The translations under genes and the position numbers were made by a program. The notes under the pieces were generated by a model. It saw only the letters and a program-made list of their open reading frames with translations. It searched no databases and had not been told where the DNA came from. Shown here in pieces: positions 1 through 7,699 of a DNA stretch of 24,949 nt; position 1 is the first letter of the stretch; each line of letters starts with the position of its first letter. The DNA comes from Pseudomonadota bacterium (GTDB taxonomy: Bacteria > Pseudomonadota > Alphaproteobacteria > Rhizobiales > Beijerinckiaceae): assembly GCA_023423995.1 (NCBI GenBank), contig JAFAEL010000059.1:1-24949 (forward strand). The letters run 5' to 3'.

Positions 1-1
1 G

Positions 2-130
2 CTTCTGAGGAACGTGACGACCCAGGCGTACGACGTTGTCGCCCACTTCGAAAACCTCGACCCGCAACTCTCCCATTATCCGACGGTCGTCTGGTACGAG
101 ATGCAGACGACCGCTTGGCACTCGGCCTGA
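2..130 (+). CDS. C-terminal end of an unrecognised protein (5' truncated by window edge)
   Basis: An open frame enters from the left edge and ends at TGA 128-130, giving 42 residues that end in WYEMQTTAWHSA. Third codon positions are mostly G or C, as in the surrounding real genes, which supports coding. No motif is recognisable in the visible part and the family cannot be named. It lies just upstream of two glycosyltransferase-like genes on the same strand, so it may be the end of the same operon. Confidence 0.45.
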   Translation, partial: LLRNVTTQAYDVVAHFENLDPQLSHYPTVVWYEMQTTAWHSA

Positions 131-148
131 GCGCCGTTGCACTCTCCC

Positions 149-880
149 GTGAGGAGCCCGGACGCCTCCCTGTTCATCGCGACGCCCACCGCCGACGGGA
201 TCGCGATGGCGGGCTATGTCGAGGCGCTGGCCGGGCTCCTGCTCCGCCTCGGCGAGGTCGGGATCCGAGCGACGTTCCGGACACTCGACGGCGACAACCT
301 CATCCTCCAGCGCAACCTCCTGGTGCGCGAATTCCTGGCCTCTCAGGCCACGCACCTGCTCTTCATCGACAGCGACATGACGTTTCCGGCAGACCTTGCC
401 GAGAAGCTCCTGGCAACAGGCAAGCCCCTGATCGGCGCCGTGTACCCGAAGCGGCGGCTCGACCTCGCCGGGCTCCGCCGCCACCTCGACCGGGCGTCCT
501 TCGACGATGCCCTCGCGCTCGCCCAGGATTGGAACGTCCAACTCGAGAGCGACCGCATCACCCCGAGCGGCGCGCTCGCGCGGGTCCAGGGGCTGCCCGG
601 CGGCTTCCTGCTCATCGGGCGGGAGGTCTTCACCCTCATGCAGGGCCGGGCCGATGTCGCCGCGATGGCGGGAGCCCCGGACGCTCCGCTCTCCTTCTTT
701 CGCGAATTGCGGCAGGGCCGGACGGCGATCGACCTCGATTACGCGTTCTGCCGGCGCTATGCGGATTCGGGCGGCGAGGTCTGGGCCTATCTCGACGCCG
801 ACATCCGCCACATCGGGGAGGAGCGGAATGCTCCGCCCTACCAGGCCTTTCTCGACGCGATCGGCGCCCGGCCTGCCTGA
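149..880 (+). CDS. Glycosyltransferase-like protein, first of a tandem pair
   Basis: About 243 residues. The N-terminus has the strand SLFIATPTADG, followed by a helix-rich stretch, a QRNLLVREFL segment and LLFIDSDMTF near residue 75. This order resembles GT-A fold glycosyltransferases (GT2 or Anp1-like), where an Asp-x-Asp motif binds the metal and nucleotide sugar; here it is DSD. Donor and acceptor are unknown. I chose GTG 149 because the paralogue starting at 882 begins only four residues before the matching RIFIATPTANG strand. TTG 137 is a possible earlier start. Neither has a clear Shine-Dalgarno. The next gene starts 1 nt after this stop, so the two are probably translationally coupled. 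Family placement is by motif resemblance only. Confidence 0.7.
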   Translation: MRSPDASLFIATPTADGIAMAGYVEALAGLLLRLGEVGIRATFRTLDGDNLILQRNLLVREFLASQATHLLFIDSDMTFPADLAEKLLATGKPLIGAVYPKRRLDLAGLRRHLDRASFDDALALAQDWNVQLESDRITPSGALARVQGLPGGFLLIGREVFTLMQGRADVAAMAGAPDAPLSFFRELRQGRTAIDLDYAFCRRYADSGGEVWAYLDADIRHIGEERNAPPYQAFLDAIGARPA

Positions 881-881
881 C

Positions 882-1655
882 GTGACCCATCCCCGGATCT
901 TCATCGCCACCCCGACGGCGAACGGGATCGTCATGTCCGACCATGCGGCCTCGCTCGCCAACATGCTGATCCGGCTCCACGCTGCGGGGATCGGCGCGGC
1001 CTACCGGACGATCGACGGGCCGGACCGCGCGACGGAACGCGACATGCTGGCGGCCGACTTCCTCCGCTCCGATTGCAGCCACCTGCTGATGCTCGACGGC
1101 AACGTGGCTTTCGGCGCGGATCTCTGCGAGCGGCTTCTCCGATTCGCAAAGCCCGTGATCGGGGGCGCTGTCACCAGCCGGGCGCTCTCGCCTGCCCGCC
1201 TGCGCGCGCTTCTGGAAACCCGTCCCTTCGACCAGGCCGTCATGCTGGCGCGGGACTGGAGCGTCCGCCTCGACGGCGGGAGCATCACGGTGACGGGCGG
1301 GATCGGCCGCGTCGCCGCGCTCGGTCCCGAATTCCTCCTGATCGAACGGGCCGCCCTGCAGGCCCTGGCGGACAGGCCCGAGACGGACCGGTATCTCTCC
1401 CCGGACGGCCGAGCCGAGCTGGCGGCGCTGTTCCGGGACACCCGCTACGGGAGCGCCGTCGTGAGCCACGACCAGCGCTTCTGCGAGCAATGGCGGGAGG
1501 CAGGCGGCGAGGTCTGGCTCTATCCCGCAGCCGACATCCGGCGCATCGGCGAGGCCCGGTTCGGCGTGCCGTTCAGCCAGTTCCTGGCGGCCCTGAAACG
1601 GCAGGCCGATGCGTCGGGCCCGCCTGCGCCGCTTGCGTCCGACACTGCCGGCTGA
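882..1655 (+). CDS. Glycosyltransferase-like protein, second of a tandem pair, DxD motif degenerate
   Basis: 257 residues, a clear paralogue of the preceding gene: RIFIATPTANG, a middle block AADFLRSDCSHLLMLDGNVAF, a run PVIGGAV, and a C-terminal GGEVWLYPAADIRRIGE that matches GGEVWAYLDADIRHIGE of its neighbour. Where the first copy has the putative metal-binding DSD, this copy has DGN, so the second acidic residue is lost. It may be a catalytically altered or non-catalytic partner. Start GTG 882 follows the upstream TGA by 1 nt; the frame is open much further upstream (from 507), but that part overlaps the first paralogue. Ends 11 nt before the cyclase start, so the three genes probably form one transcript. 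Confidence 0.7.
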   Translation: MTHPRIFIATPTANGIVMSDHAASLANMLIRLHAAGIGAAYRTIDGPDRATERDMLAADFLRSDCSHLLMLDGNVAFGADLCERLLRFAKPVIGGAVTSRALSPARLRALLETRPFDQAVMLARDWSVRLDGGSITVTGGIGRVAALGPEFLLIERAALQALADRPETDRYLSPDGRAELAALFRDTRYGSAVVSHDQRFCEQWREAGGEVWLYPAADIRRIGEARFGVPFSQFLAALKRQADASGPPAPLASDTAG

Positions 1656-1666
1656 GAGCATCGGCC

Positions 1667-3955
1667 ATGCACGGGCGTCCGGAAGTGGAAGGCACGCGAA
1701 AGGTCCGCCTTCGTCCCAAGCGCAGGCCCAGCGGCACGTGGCTCCGCCGCATGGCGCGGCGCTTCGGCTTCGGGCGGACCCTGTGCATCGCGCTTCTCGC
1801 GCTGCTGATCGCCGTCCGGATCTGGGATCCCGCGCCCGTCGAGGCCGTGCGGCTGCGGACCTTCGATGCCTTCCAGGCGCTGAAGCCGCGCGAGCCGCAT
1901 CCCACGAAGCCCGTCATGATCGTCGATATCGACGAGGCGAGCATGCGCGAGCTCGGCCAATGGCCCTGGGCGCGGACCATCGTGGCGGACATGGTCAAGA
2001 ATCTCGCCGCAGCCGGCGCTGTCGTCGTCGCCTTCGACATCGTGTTCGCCGAGCCCGACCGGCTCTCCCCGGCCTCGATCGCAACCGCCCTCAGCCAGCT
2101 CGACGACACGACGCGGCAGACCCTGCGCGAGCTCCCGACCAACGACGATATCCTGGCGGACGCGATGCGCCGATCGCGGGTGATCCTCGGGCAGACCGCC
2201 CTTTCCGTGGCGGTGCCCTGGCCGGATCCTGAACCGCCGCCCCAAACCGGCATCGGCAAGCTCGGGCCGGATCCGGCCTCCTTCCTGCCGAGCTTCCCCG
2301 GGGTGCTCCGGAACGTGCCGGTCCTGGAGAAGGCCGCGATCGGACGCGGGCTCTTCACGATCCTGCCGGAGCGGGACGGCATCGTCCGCCGGGTGCCCAT
2401 GATCGTGAGGGTGGAGGGTGCGGAGGTGCCGACGCTCTCGCTCGAGATCCTGCGCGTCCTCACGGGCGGGGATTCCATCCTCCTGCGCAGCGACGAGGCC
2501 GGTGTCCAGGCCGTGCGTCTCCCCGGCTTCGAGATGCAGACCGACCCGCACGGGCTGGTCTGGGTCCATTTCACGCCGCACGACCCGAGCCGCTTCCTGT
2601 CGGCCAAGGACGTGGTGGCCGGCCGCTTCCCACCCGAGCAGGTCGCGAACAAGATCGTGCTCGTCGGCACCTCGGCGATCGGCCTGCTCGACAACAAGAC
2701 GACGCCGCTCGAGCGCTCGATGCCGGGCGTCGAGATCCACGCACAGGTCCTGGAGAGCATCCTCACAGGCCAGGTGCTGTCCGCCCCCGGGTACGCGACC
2801 GCGATCGAGTTGCTGGTCACCGTCGCGGTGGCGGCAGCGATCATCATCTTCGCCCCGATCCTCGGGGCTGTGCCGCTGCTTCTCTTCGGAGCTGCCGTCG
2901 CGGGCAGCCTCGGGGCGGCATCGTGGTACCGCTACGCCCATTCCGGGCTGCTGATCGACGCGACCTTCCCGCTCGCCGCGAGCTTCCTGGTCTACCTCAC
3001 ACTCGTCTTCACGAACTACTTTCGCGAGCAGGTCGACCGGAGCCGGATCCGCTCGGCCTTCGGCCAGTATCTCTCCCCTGCCCTCGTCGAGCAGCTCGCG
3101 CAGAACCCGGAGAAGCTGAAGCTCGGCGGCGAGCAGCGGGTGATGACCATCATGTTCTCCGACGTGCGCGGCTTCACGACCATCTCCGAGAGCTACAAGC
3201 ACGACCCGCAGGGCCTGACCGCCCTGATGAACCGCTTCCTCACGCCGCTCACCAACGCGATCCTCGACCGCAACGGGACGATCGACAAATACATGGGCGA
3301 CGCCATCATGGCGTTCTGGAACGCACCGCTCGACGATCCGCGCCAGGAGGAGAACGCGTGCTTGGCGGCGCTCGACATGCTCCGCCGCCTCAAGGCCGTG
3401 AATGCCGAGCGCGAGAGGGAGGCCGCCGAAGCCGGCCAGGCCTACATTCCGCTGGATGTCGGGGTCGGGCTGAACACCGGCACCTGCGTGGTCGGCAACA
3501 TGGGCTCGAACCTCCGGTTCGACTATTCGGTGCTCGGCGACACCGTGAACCTCGCCTCGCGCCTTGAAGGCCAGTCGAAGTTCTACGGCGTCAAGATCGT
3601 GCTCGGCTCCTCCACGGCTGCCAAGGTGCGGGCCAGCTTCGCCGTGATCGAGATCGACCTCATCCGGGTGAAGGGAAAGACGGAGCCGGAACAGATCTTC
3701 GCACTGGTCGGCGACGGTGCGGTCCGGACTTCCCCGGATTTCGAGAGCCTCGCCGAAAACCACGCCCGGATGATCGCTCGCTATCGCGAGCGCGACTGGG
3801 ACGGAGCCGAGAGGGCGATGGAGGCCGCGCGCGAACCCGCGGGCCGGCTCGGGCTCTCAGGTCTCTACGAACTCTACGAAGAGCGGATAACGGCCTTCCG
3901 CAGCGATCCGCCAGGACCAGAGTGGAAGGGTATCTACGTCGCACTTTCCAAATAG
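1667..3955 (+). CDS. CHASE2-domain class III adenylate/guanylate cyclase
   Basis: 762 residues. A basic N-terminus is followed by one membrane segment (about residues 37-52), a periplasmic CHASE2 sensor domain (about 55-370, with PVMIVDIDEASMRELGQWPW near its start and VLVGTSAIGLLDNKTTP near its end), three closely packed membrane segments (about 378-450) and a C-terminal class III cyclase domain. The catalytic set is visible: metal Asp in FSDVRGFT (D499) and YMGDAIMAFW (D545), substrate Lys in IDKYMGD (K541), and the transition-state pair in TVNLASR (N628, R632). Ser621 sits at the position that commonly holds Asp, Thr or Ser in adenylyl cyclases, so cAMP is the likely product. It would turn an extracytoplasmic signal into a cytoplasmic cyclic nucleotide. 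Start ATG 1667 lies just past the upstream gene; the frame is open upstream but overlaps that gene. ATG 1751 is an alternative. Confidence 0.92.
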   Translation: MHGRPEVEGTRKVRLRPKRRPSGTWLRRMARRFGFGRTLCIALLALLIAVRIWDPAPVEAVRLRTFDAFQALKPREPHPTKPVMIVDIDEASMRELGQWPWARTIVADMVKNLAAAGAVVVAFDIVFAEPDRLSPASIATALSQLDDTTRQTLRELPTNDDILADAMRRSRVILGQTALSVAVPWPDPEPPPQTGIGKLGPDPASFLPSFPGVLRNVPVLEKAAIGRGLFTILPERDGIVRRVPMIVRVEGAEVPTLSLEILRVLTGGDSILLRSDEAGVQAVRLPGFEMQTDPHGLVWVHFTPHDPSRFLSAKDVVAGRFPPEQVANKIVLVGTSAIGLLDNKTTPLERSMPGVEIHAQVLESILTGQVLSAPGYATAIELLVTVAVAAAIIIFAPILGAVPLLLFGAAVAGSLGAASWYRYAHSGLLIDATFPLAASFLVYLTLVFTNYFREQVDRSRIRSAFGQYLSPALVEQLAQNPEKLKLGGEQRVMTIMFSDVRGFTTISESYKHDPQGLTALMNRFLTPLTNAILDRNGTIDKYMGDAIMAFWNAPLDDPRQEENACLAALDMLRRLKAVNAEREREAAEAGQAYIPLDVGVGLNTGTCVVGNMGSNLRFDYSVLGDTVNLASRLEGQSKFYGVKIVLGSSTAAKVRASFAVIEIDLIRVKGKTEPEQIFALVGDGAVRTSPDFESLAENHARMIARYRERDWDGAERAMEAAREPAGRLGLSGLYELYEERITAFRSDPPGPEWKGIYVALSK

Positions 3956-4043
3956 TTCTGTGCGCGGGACGCATGAGTCCCCTGCAAGCTTTGCAATTGC
4001 GGGCAGGCAGCGTTCTCCGCATTGCACCCTCAGTTTTCAGCCC

Positions 4044-4078
4044 GAGCCGGAACCAGCCCCTGGTTCGCGTCACGGCTC
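4044..4078 (+). repeat. Two-tier inverted repeat between the cyclase and a small ORF
   Basis: An outer 6-bp stem, GAGCCG (4044-4049) with CGGCTC (4073-4078), encloses a perfect inner 7-bp stem, GAACCAG (4050-4056) with CTGGTTC (4060-4066), and a 3-nt loop. A 6-nt bulge lies on one side (4067-4072). It sits 89 nt after the cyclase stop and 20 nt before ATG 4099. There is no T-run, so it is not a classical terminator. It could be an mRNA 3' stabiliser or a leader structure. Confidence 0.4.
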
Positions 4079-4098
4079 CGGCATCTGTGAGGCGTGAG

Positions 4099-4260
4099 AT
4101 GATGTTGGGGGCGAGTTTCACCTCCTTCGCCATTTCCCTGGCTGGACTCGTGCTGTTCGGCTCCAGCATGTCCAGCCTTGGGACCGAGATCCTCGGCGTG
4201 TTGGCCGTGACGAGCGGCTTCGTGGCAATCTGCTCGGCGGAAGCGCGCTTCGCGTCCTGA
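4099..4260 (+). CDS. Possible small membrane protein, 53 residues
   Basis: The frame starting at ATG 4099 encodes a short protein with a hydrophobic N-terminal half (FTSFAISLAGLVLFG) and a second hydrophobic run (ILGVLAVTSGFVAIC), consistent with one or two membrane helices. GAGG at 4089-4092 lies 6 nt before the ATG, a good Shine-Dalgarno. The frame is open further upstream, to a GTG at 3922 inside the cyclase gene, but that extension is not membrane-like and overlaps a real gene. No family is recognised. The next gene, the flippase, starts 73 nt downstream on the same strand. The alternative is that this is a chance frame in GC-rich DNA. Confidence 0.4.
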   Translation: MMLGASFTSFAISLAGLVLFGSSMSSLGTEILGVLAVTSGFVAICSAEARFAS

Positions 4261-4333
4261 GCGGCCGCCAAGGCGGCGTAACCATCTCTTTCGAGCGAGC
4301 GACTAGTCTGCCCGGGCCCACCGTTCCGCAGGC

Positions 4334-5755
4334 ATGACCTTCGTCGCCGTCTTCCTCGTCAATGCCGCGCTCAGCTTCGCGCTGTCGCTCGTCGTTGCGC
4401 ATCTCGTCGGCCCGGAATCCTTCGGGCGCTACGCGGTGGCGCTCTCCATCTCGGTGGTCATCAACACCGCCCTGTTCGAGTGGCTGCGCCTGTCGACGAC
4501 GCGGTTCTACTCGGAGCGGGTGAGGGTCGGGCGGCCGGAGGTTCAGGGGACCCTGGACCTCCTCTACGCCATGACCTCCGCCGTCGTGGTGGCAGTGACG
4601 GCGATCCTGCTTGCCGCCCAGGTCGATCTCGGGTTGCCGCCGGCGCTCCTTGCCGCGGCGATCGCGCTCGGCCTCTCGGTCGGCCTGTTCGACTACCGCA
4701 CCGCACAGGCACGAGCGCGCTTCCTGGACCGGCGCTATGCGGGGCTTCTCCTCGCACGCGGGATTCTCGCCTTCGCGCTCGCGACGGGCGCCGCCTGGCT
4801 CTTTCCCGACCCGGTCCATGTCATCGCGGCATCCGCATTTGCGGCAGTGGCGACAATGGCCCTTCTGCGGGACCAGGAGACGCGCCTGAAGTTCCGGTTC
4901 GACCGCGCGCTCGCCCTCCGGTTCGCCCGCTACGCCGTGCCCCTGGTCGCCGCGAGCGCTCTGTACCAGCTCCTGCCGCTCCTGAACCGCTCCGTCCTGG
5001 CCGGGCGGGCGGGCTTCGCGGAGGCGGGCTATTTCTCGCTGGCGAGCGAGATCGCCGTGCGGCTCTTCCAGAACCTCGGCTCCGCCCTGGACCTTGCGCT
5101 GTTCCAGCTCGCCGTGCGGGAGGAGGAGCGCGCGGGCCGCGCGGCCGGGGAGCGGCAGGTCGCGCGCAACCTGGCGCTCGTCGTCGCGATCCTGCTTCCC
5201 GCCGCCATCGGCCTTTGCGCCGTGTGGCCGAGCTTCGAGGCGCTCTTCGTCCCGGCCTCGTTCCGGGGAGAAGTGGCAGGCCCGATGATGCTCGCGGTCC
5301 CGGCCTTCGCGGCCTATGCGCTCGTCCAGTACGGGCTCAATCCGATCTTCCAGATCCGGCACCGGACGGCGCCCGTCATAGCGGCTGCCGTTGCGGCCCT
5401 GGCCGTCAACCTCGCCCTCCTGTTCGGCTGGCCCGGAGCTTCGGGAGCGGAGGCCGTCGCGGCCGTCCAGCTGGCCTCGCTCGCCGCCGGTCTCGTCGTC
5501 GTTGCGGCCGCGGCGCTTCTGGTGCGCGCCGTGTTCCCATGGCGCGACCTCGGGCTGGCGGTGGTGGCATCCACCATCATGGGCGCCGCCCTGTGGCCAT
5601 GGCGGGAGGCGTTTCCCCCGGGCCTCGGTCTCGCCGCCCAGGTCGCAGCAGGTGCTGCGATCTACGGAGTACTCGCCCTCGCCTTCGACATCGCCGACAT
5701 CCGGCGAAACCTTGCCGGCCTCATCGCGCGGCTGCGCCGGGCAAAGAAGCATTAA
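4334..5755 (+). CDS. Polysaccharide flippase of the Wzx/MOP superfamily
   Basis: 473 residues, almost entirely hydrophobic helices. It begins NAALSFALSLVVAHLVGPESFGRYAVALS, the typical first two helices of Wzx/RfbX-type O-antigen and polysaccharide flippases (the 'GPExFGRYA' signature), and shows about 12 membrane segments with a charged central loop EEERAGRAAGERQ. Such proteins move lipid-linked oligosaccharides across the inner membrane. The start is fixed by a stop (TAG 4304) in frame upstream with no alternative start codon in between. The N-terminus is slightly shorter than usual because the first cytoplasmic residues are missing. Together with the glycosyltransferase-like genes at 149-1655 it suggests envelope polysaccharide synthesis, but no polymerase or complete assembly locus is in view. 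Confidence 0.85.
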   Translation: MTFVAVFLVNAALSFALSLVVAHLVGPESFGRYAVALSISVVINTALFEWLRLSTTRFYSERVRVGRPEVQGTLDLLYAMTSAVVVAVTAILLAAQVDLGLPPALLAAAIALGLSVGLFDYRTAQARARFLDRRYAGLLLARGILAFALATGAAWLFPDPVHVIAASAFAAVATMALLRDQETRLKFRFDRALALRFARYAVPLVAASALYQLLPLLNRSVLAGRAGFAEAGYFSLASEIAVRLFQNLGSALDLALFQLAVREEERAGRAAGERQVARNLALVVAILLPAAIGLCAVWPSFEALFVPASFRGEVAGPMMLAVPAFAAYALVQYGLNPIFQIRHRTAPVIAAAVAALAVNLALLFGWPGASGAEAVAAVQLASLAAGLVVVAAAALLVRAVFPWRDLGLAVVASTIMGAALWPWREAFPPGLGLAAQVAAGAAIYGVLALAFDIADIRRNLAGLIARLRRAKKH

Positions 5756-5844
5756 GCACGACCGGCAAGCGCCCAGTAACCCTCAAGCATCGTTTCCAGC
5801 ATATCCGGCGCTCTTTGCTCCAACTGCGTCTCGCTTTGCAGCAT
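5752..5844 (-). other. Gene-poor spacer with a possible 30-codon reading frame or gene remnant
   Basis: The spacer 5756-5929 between flippase and L,D-transpeptidase is less GC-biased than its surroundings. On the minus strand a frame ends at TAA 5754-5752 and reads NPMLQSETQLEQRAP, then DMLETMLEGYWALAGRA. From ATG 5844 it would give 30 residues that look like a natural amphipathic C-terminus rather than GC-rich noise. I see no Shine-Dalgarno and cannot identify a family. It may be a remnant of a lost gene, a small protein, or chance. Confidence 0.15.
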
Positions 5845-5929
5845 CGGATTAAAGATCGACCCCGATGGTGTCTCGCAGCCACGGACGCTCTCCCTCCTTT
5901 CCGTGGAGCAACCTTCGCGAGACAGACCA

Positions 5930-6670
5930 ATGAGATTGGGTTCCGCTGCCTTCGGGCTGGCGCTGGCGCTCGGATGCGGCGCCGCCGAGGCGCAGGTCAT
6001 GTACAACCAGCCACGGTCCGGCCAGTACGGCGGCGGGTTCATCGAGTTGCTGATGACCGGGCGCGATCCCGGCAGACCCGTCAGGCAGGTCGCGCCCTCT
6101 GCCCCGGCCTCCGCGGCAGCGATCCGGTATGCCGACCCCTTTTCGGAACCCGAAGGGCGGGCCGAGCGGCGTCGCATGGCCGCCCTTCCCTCGGCGCCCC
6201 ACGAGGCCGTGCCCCTGCGCGAGATCTCTCCCGAATTCCGGCGACAGGCCGTCGCGTATCAGGGCCCGGAGGCCCCCGGCACCATCGTCATCGATACGCC
6301 GTCCCGCTTCCTCTACCTCGTGCAGGGCAACGGGCAGGCGCTCCGCTACGGCATCGGCGTCGGGCGGCCCGGCTTCACCTGGTCGGGAATGAAGACGATC
6401 ACGGCCAAGCGCGAATGGCCCGGCTGGACCCCGCCGCCCGCCATGCTGAAGCGCCGCCCCGACCTGCCCCGCCATATGGCCGGCGGCCCCGAGAACCCGC
6501 TCGGCGCACGCGCGCTCTATCTCGGCTCGAGCCTCTACCGGATCCACGGCACCAACGAACCGCACACGATCGGACAGAACGTCTCCTCCGGCTGCATCCG
6601 GATGATGAACGAGGACGTGGAAGACCTCTACGAGCGCGTTCGCGTCGGCACCCGCGTGAAGGTGATCTGA
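5930..6670 (+). CDS. Secreted L,D-transpeptidase (YkuD family)
   Basis: 246 residues. A Sec signal peptide (MRLGSAAFGLALALGCGAAEA, likely cut before Gln22) is followed by a linker and a YkuD catalytic domain starting near residue 110 (TIVIDTPSRFLYLVQGNG). The catalytic signature is present: His206 in HGTNEP and, 16 residues on, SSGCIRM with nucleophile Cys222 and Arg224. The enzyme would form 3-3 peptidoglycan crosslinks or attach proteins to the meso-diaminopimelate stem in the periplasm. I chose ATG 5930 because it places the signal peptide at the N-terminus; GTG 5903 would add nine polar residues. The length is typical of alphaproteobacterial ErfK/YbiS/YcfS/YnhG paralogues. The downstream DUF2076 gene is convergent. 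Confidence 0.92.
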   Translation: MRLGSAAFGLALALGCGAAEAQVMYNQPRSGQYGGGFIELLMTGRDPGRPVRQVAPSAPASAAAIRYADPFSEPEGRAERRRMAALPSAPHEAVPLREISPEFRRQAVAYQGPEAPGTIVIDTPSRFLYLVQGNGQALRYGIGVGRPGFTWSGMKTITAKREWPGWTPPPAMLKRRPDLPRHMAGGPENPLGARALYLGSSLYRIHGTNEPHTIGQNVSSGCIRMMNEDVEDLYERVRVGTRVKVI

Positions 6671-6677
6671 GGTTAGA

Positions 6678-6707
6678 AACAAAAACGACCGGGATTGCTC
6701 CCGGCCG
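6678..6707 (-). terminator. Intrinsic terminator for the DUF2076 gene
   Basis: A 9-position stem, 6686-6694 with 6699-6707 (one mismatch), closes a 4-nt loop. Read on the minus strand it is followed directly by TTTTTGTTTCT (6685-6675), a good U-tract. It lies 25 nt after the DUF2076 stop. For the plus strand, where the L,D-transpeptidase ends at 6670, it offers a hairpin but no U-tract, so termination in that direction would be weaker. Confidence 0.8.
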
Positions 6708-6731
6708 TCCTGGACTTGGCTGCGGACCGGG

Positions 6732-7502
6732 TCAGGTCCAGCTGGAATCGTCGCCGCCGAAATCGCCGCCATCGTCGAAGGAGGCGTCCTGGAACGTGGC
6801 GTCGTCTCCGCCGAACCCGCCGAAGCCGCCATCCCCGCCACCAAATGACGCATCCTGCGCGGCGGCGTCACCGCCCTGCAGGGGCGCCCCCATGGAGGCG
6901 AGGTCGTTGTTCGAGAAGTTGCCGAGCGCGCTATGTCCGCCCGAGAAGGCGTTCATCAGCGCGTTGCCGACCATCATGCCGCCCGCAACGCCGGCGGCCG
7001 TGGTCAGGGCGCCCCGAAGGAAGCCGCCCCCGCCGCCCGCGGCCTGAGGCGCCTGGGGCTGCCCGCCCCAGGGACCGCCCTGCGGCCCGCCTTGCGGTTG
7101 GCCACCCCACGGGCCGCCCTGTTGCGGCGCATAGCCGGGCTGCTGGCCATAGCCGGGCTGGCCGTAACCGCCCTGCGGACCCTGGCCCGGACGGCCGAAG
7201 GGCTGCTGCTCGCGCCGCTGGCCGCCGCCGAAGATCGACGACAGGATCCCGCCGCCGCCGCCGGCGGCACCGGACCGGCTGAGCTGCTCGTTCTCGGCGC
7301 GCAGCTGCTCCATCTGCTGCTCGAGACTCTTGAGCGCCTCTTCCTGCACGTAGAGCGCCTGCGCCATGGCGTAGGGCGCGTACGGCTGCTGACGCACTTT
7401 GTCCGCGATGAAACGCTCCGCCTCGGGGTCCCGCTGCTGCCCGGCTGTCTGCTCCAGCCGCCTGAAGATGTCTGAGATGATCTGTCTTTCCTGGTCGTTC
7501 AC
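6732..7502 (-). CDS. DUF2076 domain-containing protein
   Basis: 256 residues. Residues about 1-80 form the helical DUF2076 core: NDQERQIISDIFRRLEQ, then a PYAPYAMAQALYVQEEALK block and a coiled-coil-like EQQMEQLRAENEQL. After this comes a Gly/Pro/Gln-rich low-complexity region with repeats such as GGPWGGQPQ (twice) and GYGQPGYGQQPGY, a hydrophobic helix near GALTTAAGVAGGMMVGNALM, and an acidic Gly/Asp/Phe tail with QDASF twice. The family is periplasmic ligand-binding-like by name only and its function is not established. Start is GTG 7502: AGAGGGG (7509-7515) lies 6 nt upstream on the coding strand. A longer frame to 7538 lacks this signal. Confidence 0.85.
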   Translation of the reverse strand: MNDQERQIISDIFRRLEQTAGQQRDPEAERFIADKVRQQPYAPYAMAQALYVQEEALKSLEQQMEQLRAENEQLSRSGAAGGGGGILSSIFGGGQRREQQPFGRPGQGPQGGYGQPGYGQQPGYAPQQGGPWGGQPQGGPQGGPWGGQPQAPQAAGGGGGFLRGALTTAAGVAGGMMVGNALMNAFSGGHSALGNFSNNDLASMGAPLQGGDAAAQDASFGGGDGGFGGFGGDDATFQDASFDDGGDFGGDDSSWT

Positions 7503-7699
7503 GTTGGTCCCCTCTGGTGGAGGCCGGTAGACGGCCAATGAGAGACATGGGTGAGCTGCGGGCGTTTTGAAGCCCCCCCGCGCACGAATGTTATGCGCCG
7601 AAACATTAAACCTTAGGCGGTCCGTCCCCTAACGGGGGCTGACGCTCCCACGGGGCGCTGTTAAGGACCGGCCAACAGTTCGAGTTTGCGGAGAGAAAC
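7503..7699. promoter_or_regulatory. Divergent intergenic region between DUF2076 gene and glcB
   Basis: 197 nt between two divergently oriented starts must carry both promoters. It contains an AT-richer core around 7588-7612 (the stretch gaatgttatg to acattaaacc) that could hold a -10 element. It also has several short GC inverted repeats, such as CCCC-taac-GGGG at 7626-7637. No consensus sigma-70 or EcfG promoter stands out to me. Confidence 0.3.

Noticed and set aside
1520..3763. 747-codon open frame on the minus strand opposite the cyclase
   Set aside because: Stop-poor antisense frame typical of GC-rich genes. The plus strand encodes complete CHASE2 and cyclase domains with all catalytic residues, while the antisense product is Arg/Asp/His-rich noise.
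4118..5752. 544-codon minus-strand frame and 855-codon plus-strand frame (4480-7047) over the flippase and L,D-transpeptidase genes
   Set aside because: Both are shadows. They lack recognisable domains, run through several real genes and have skewed composition.
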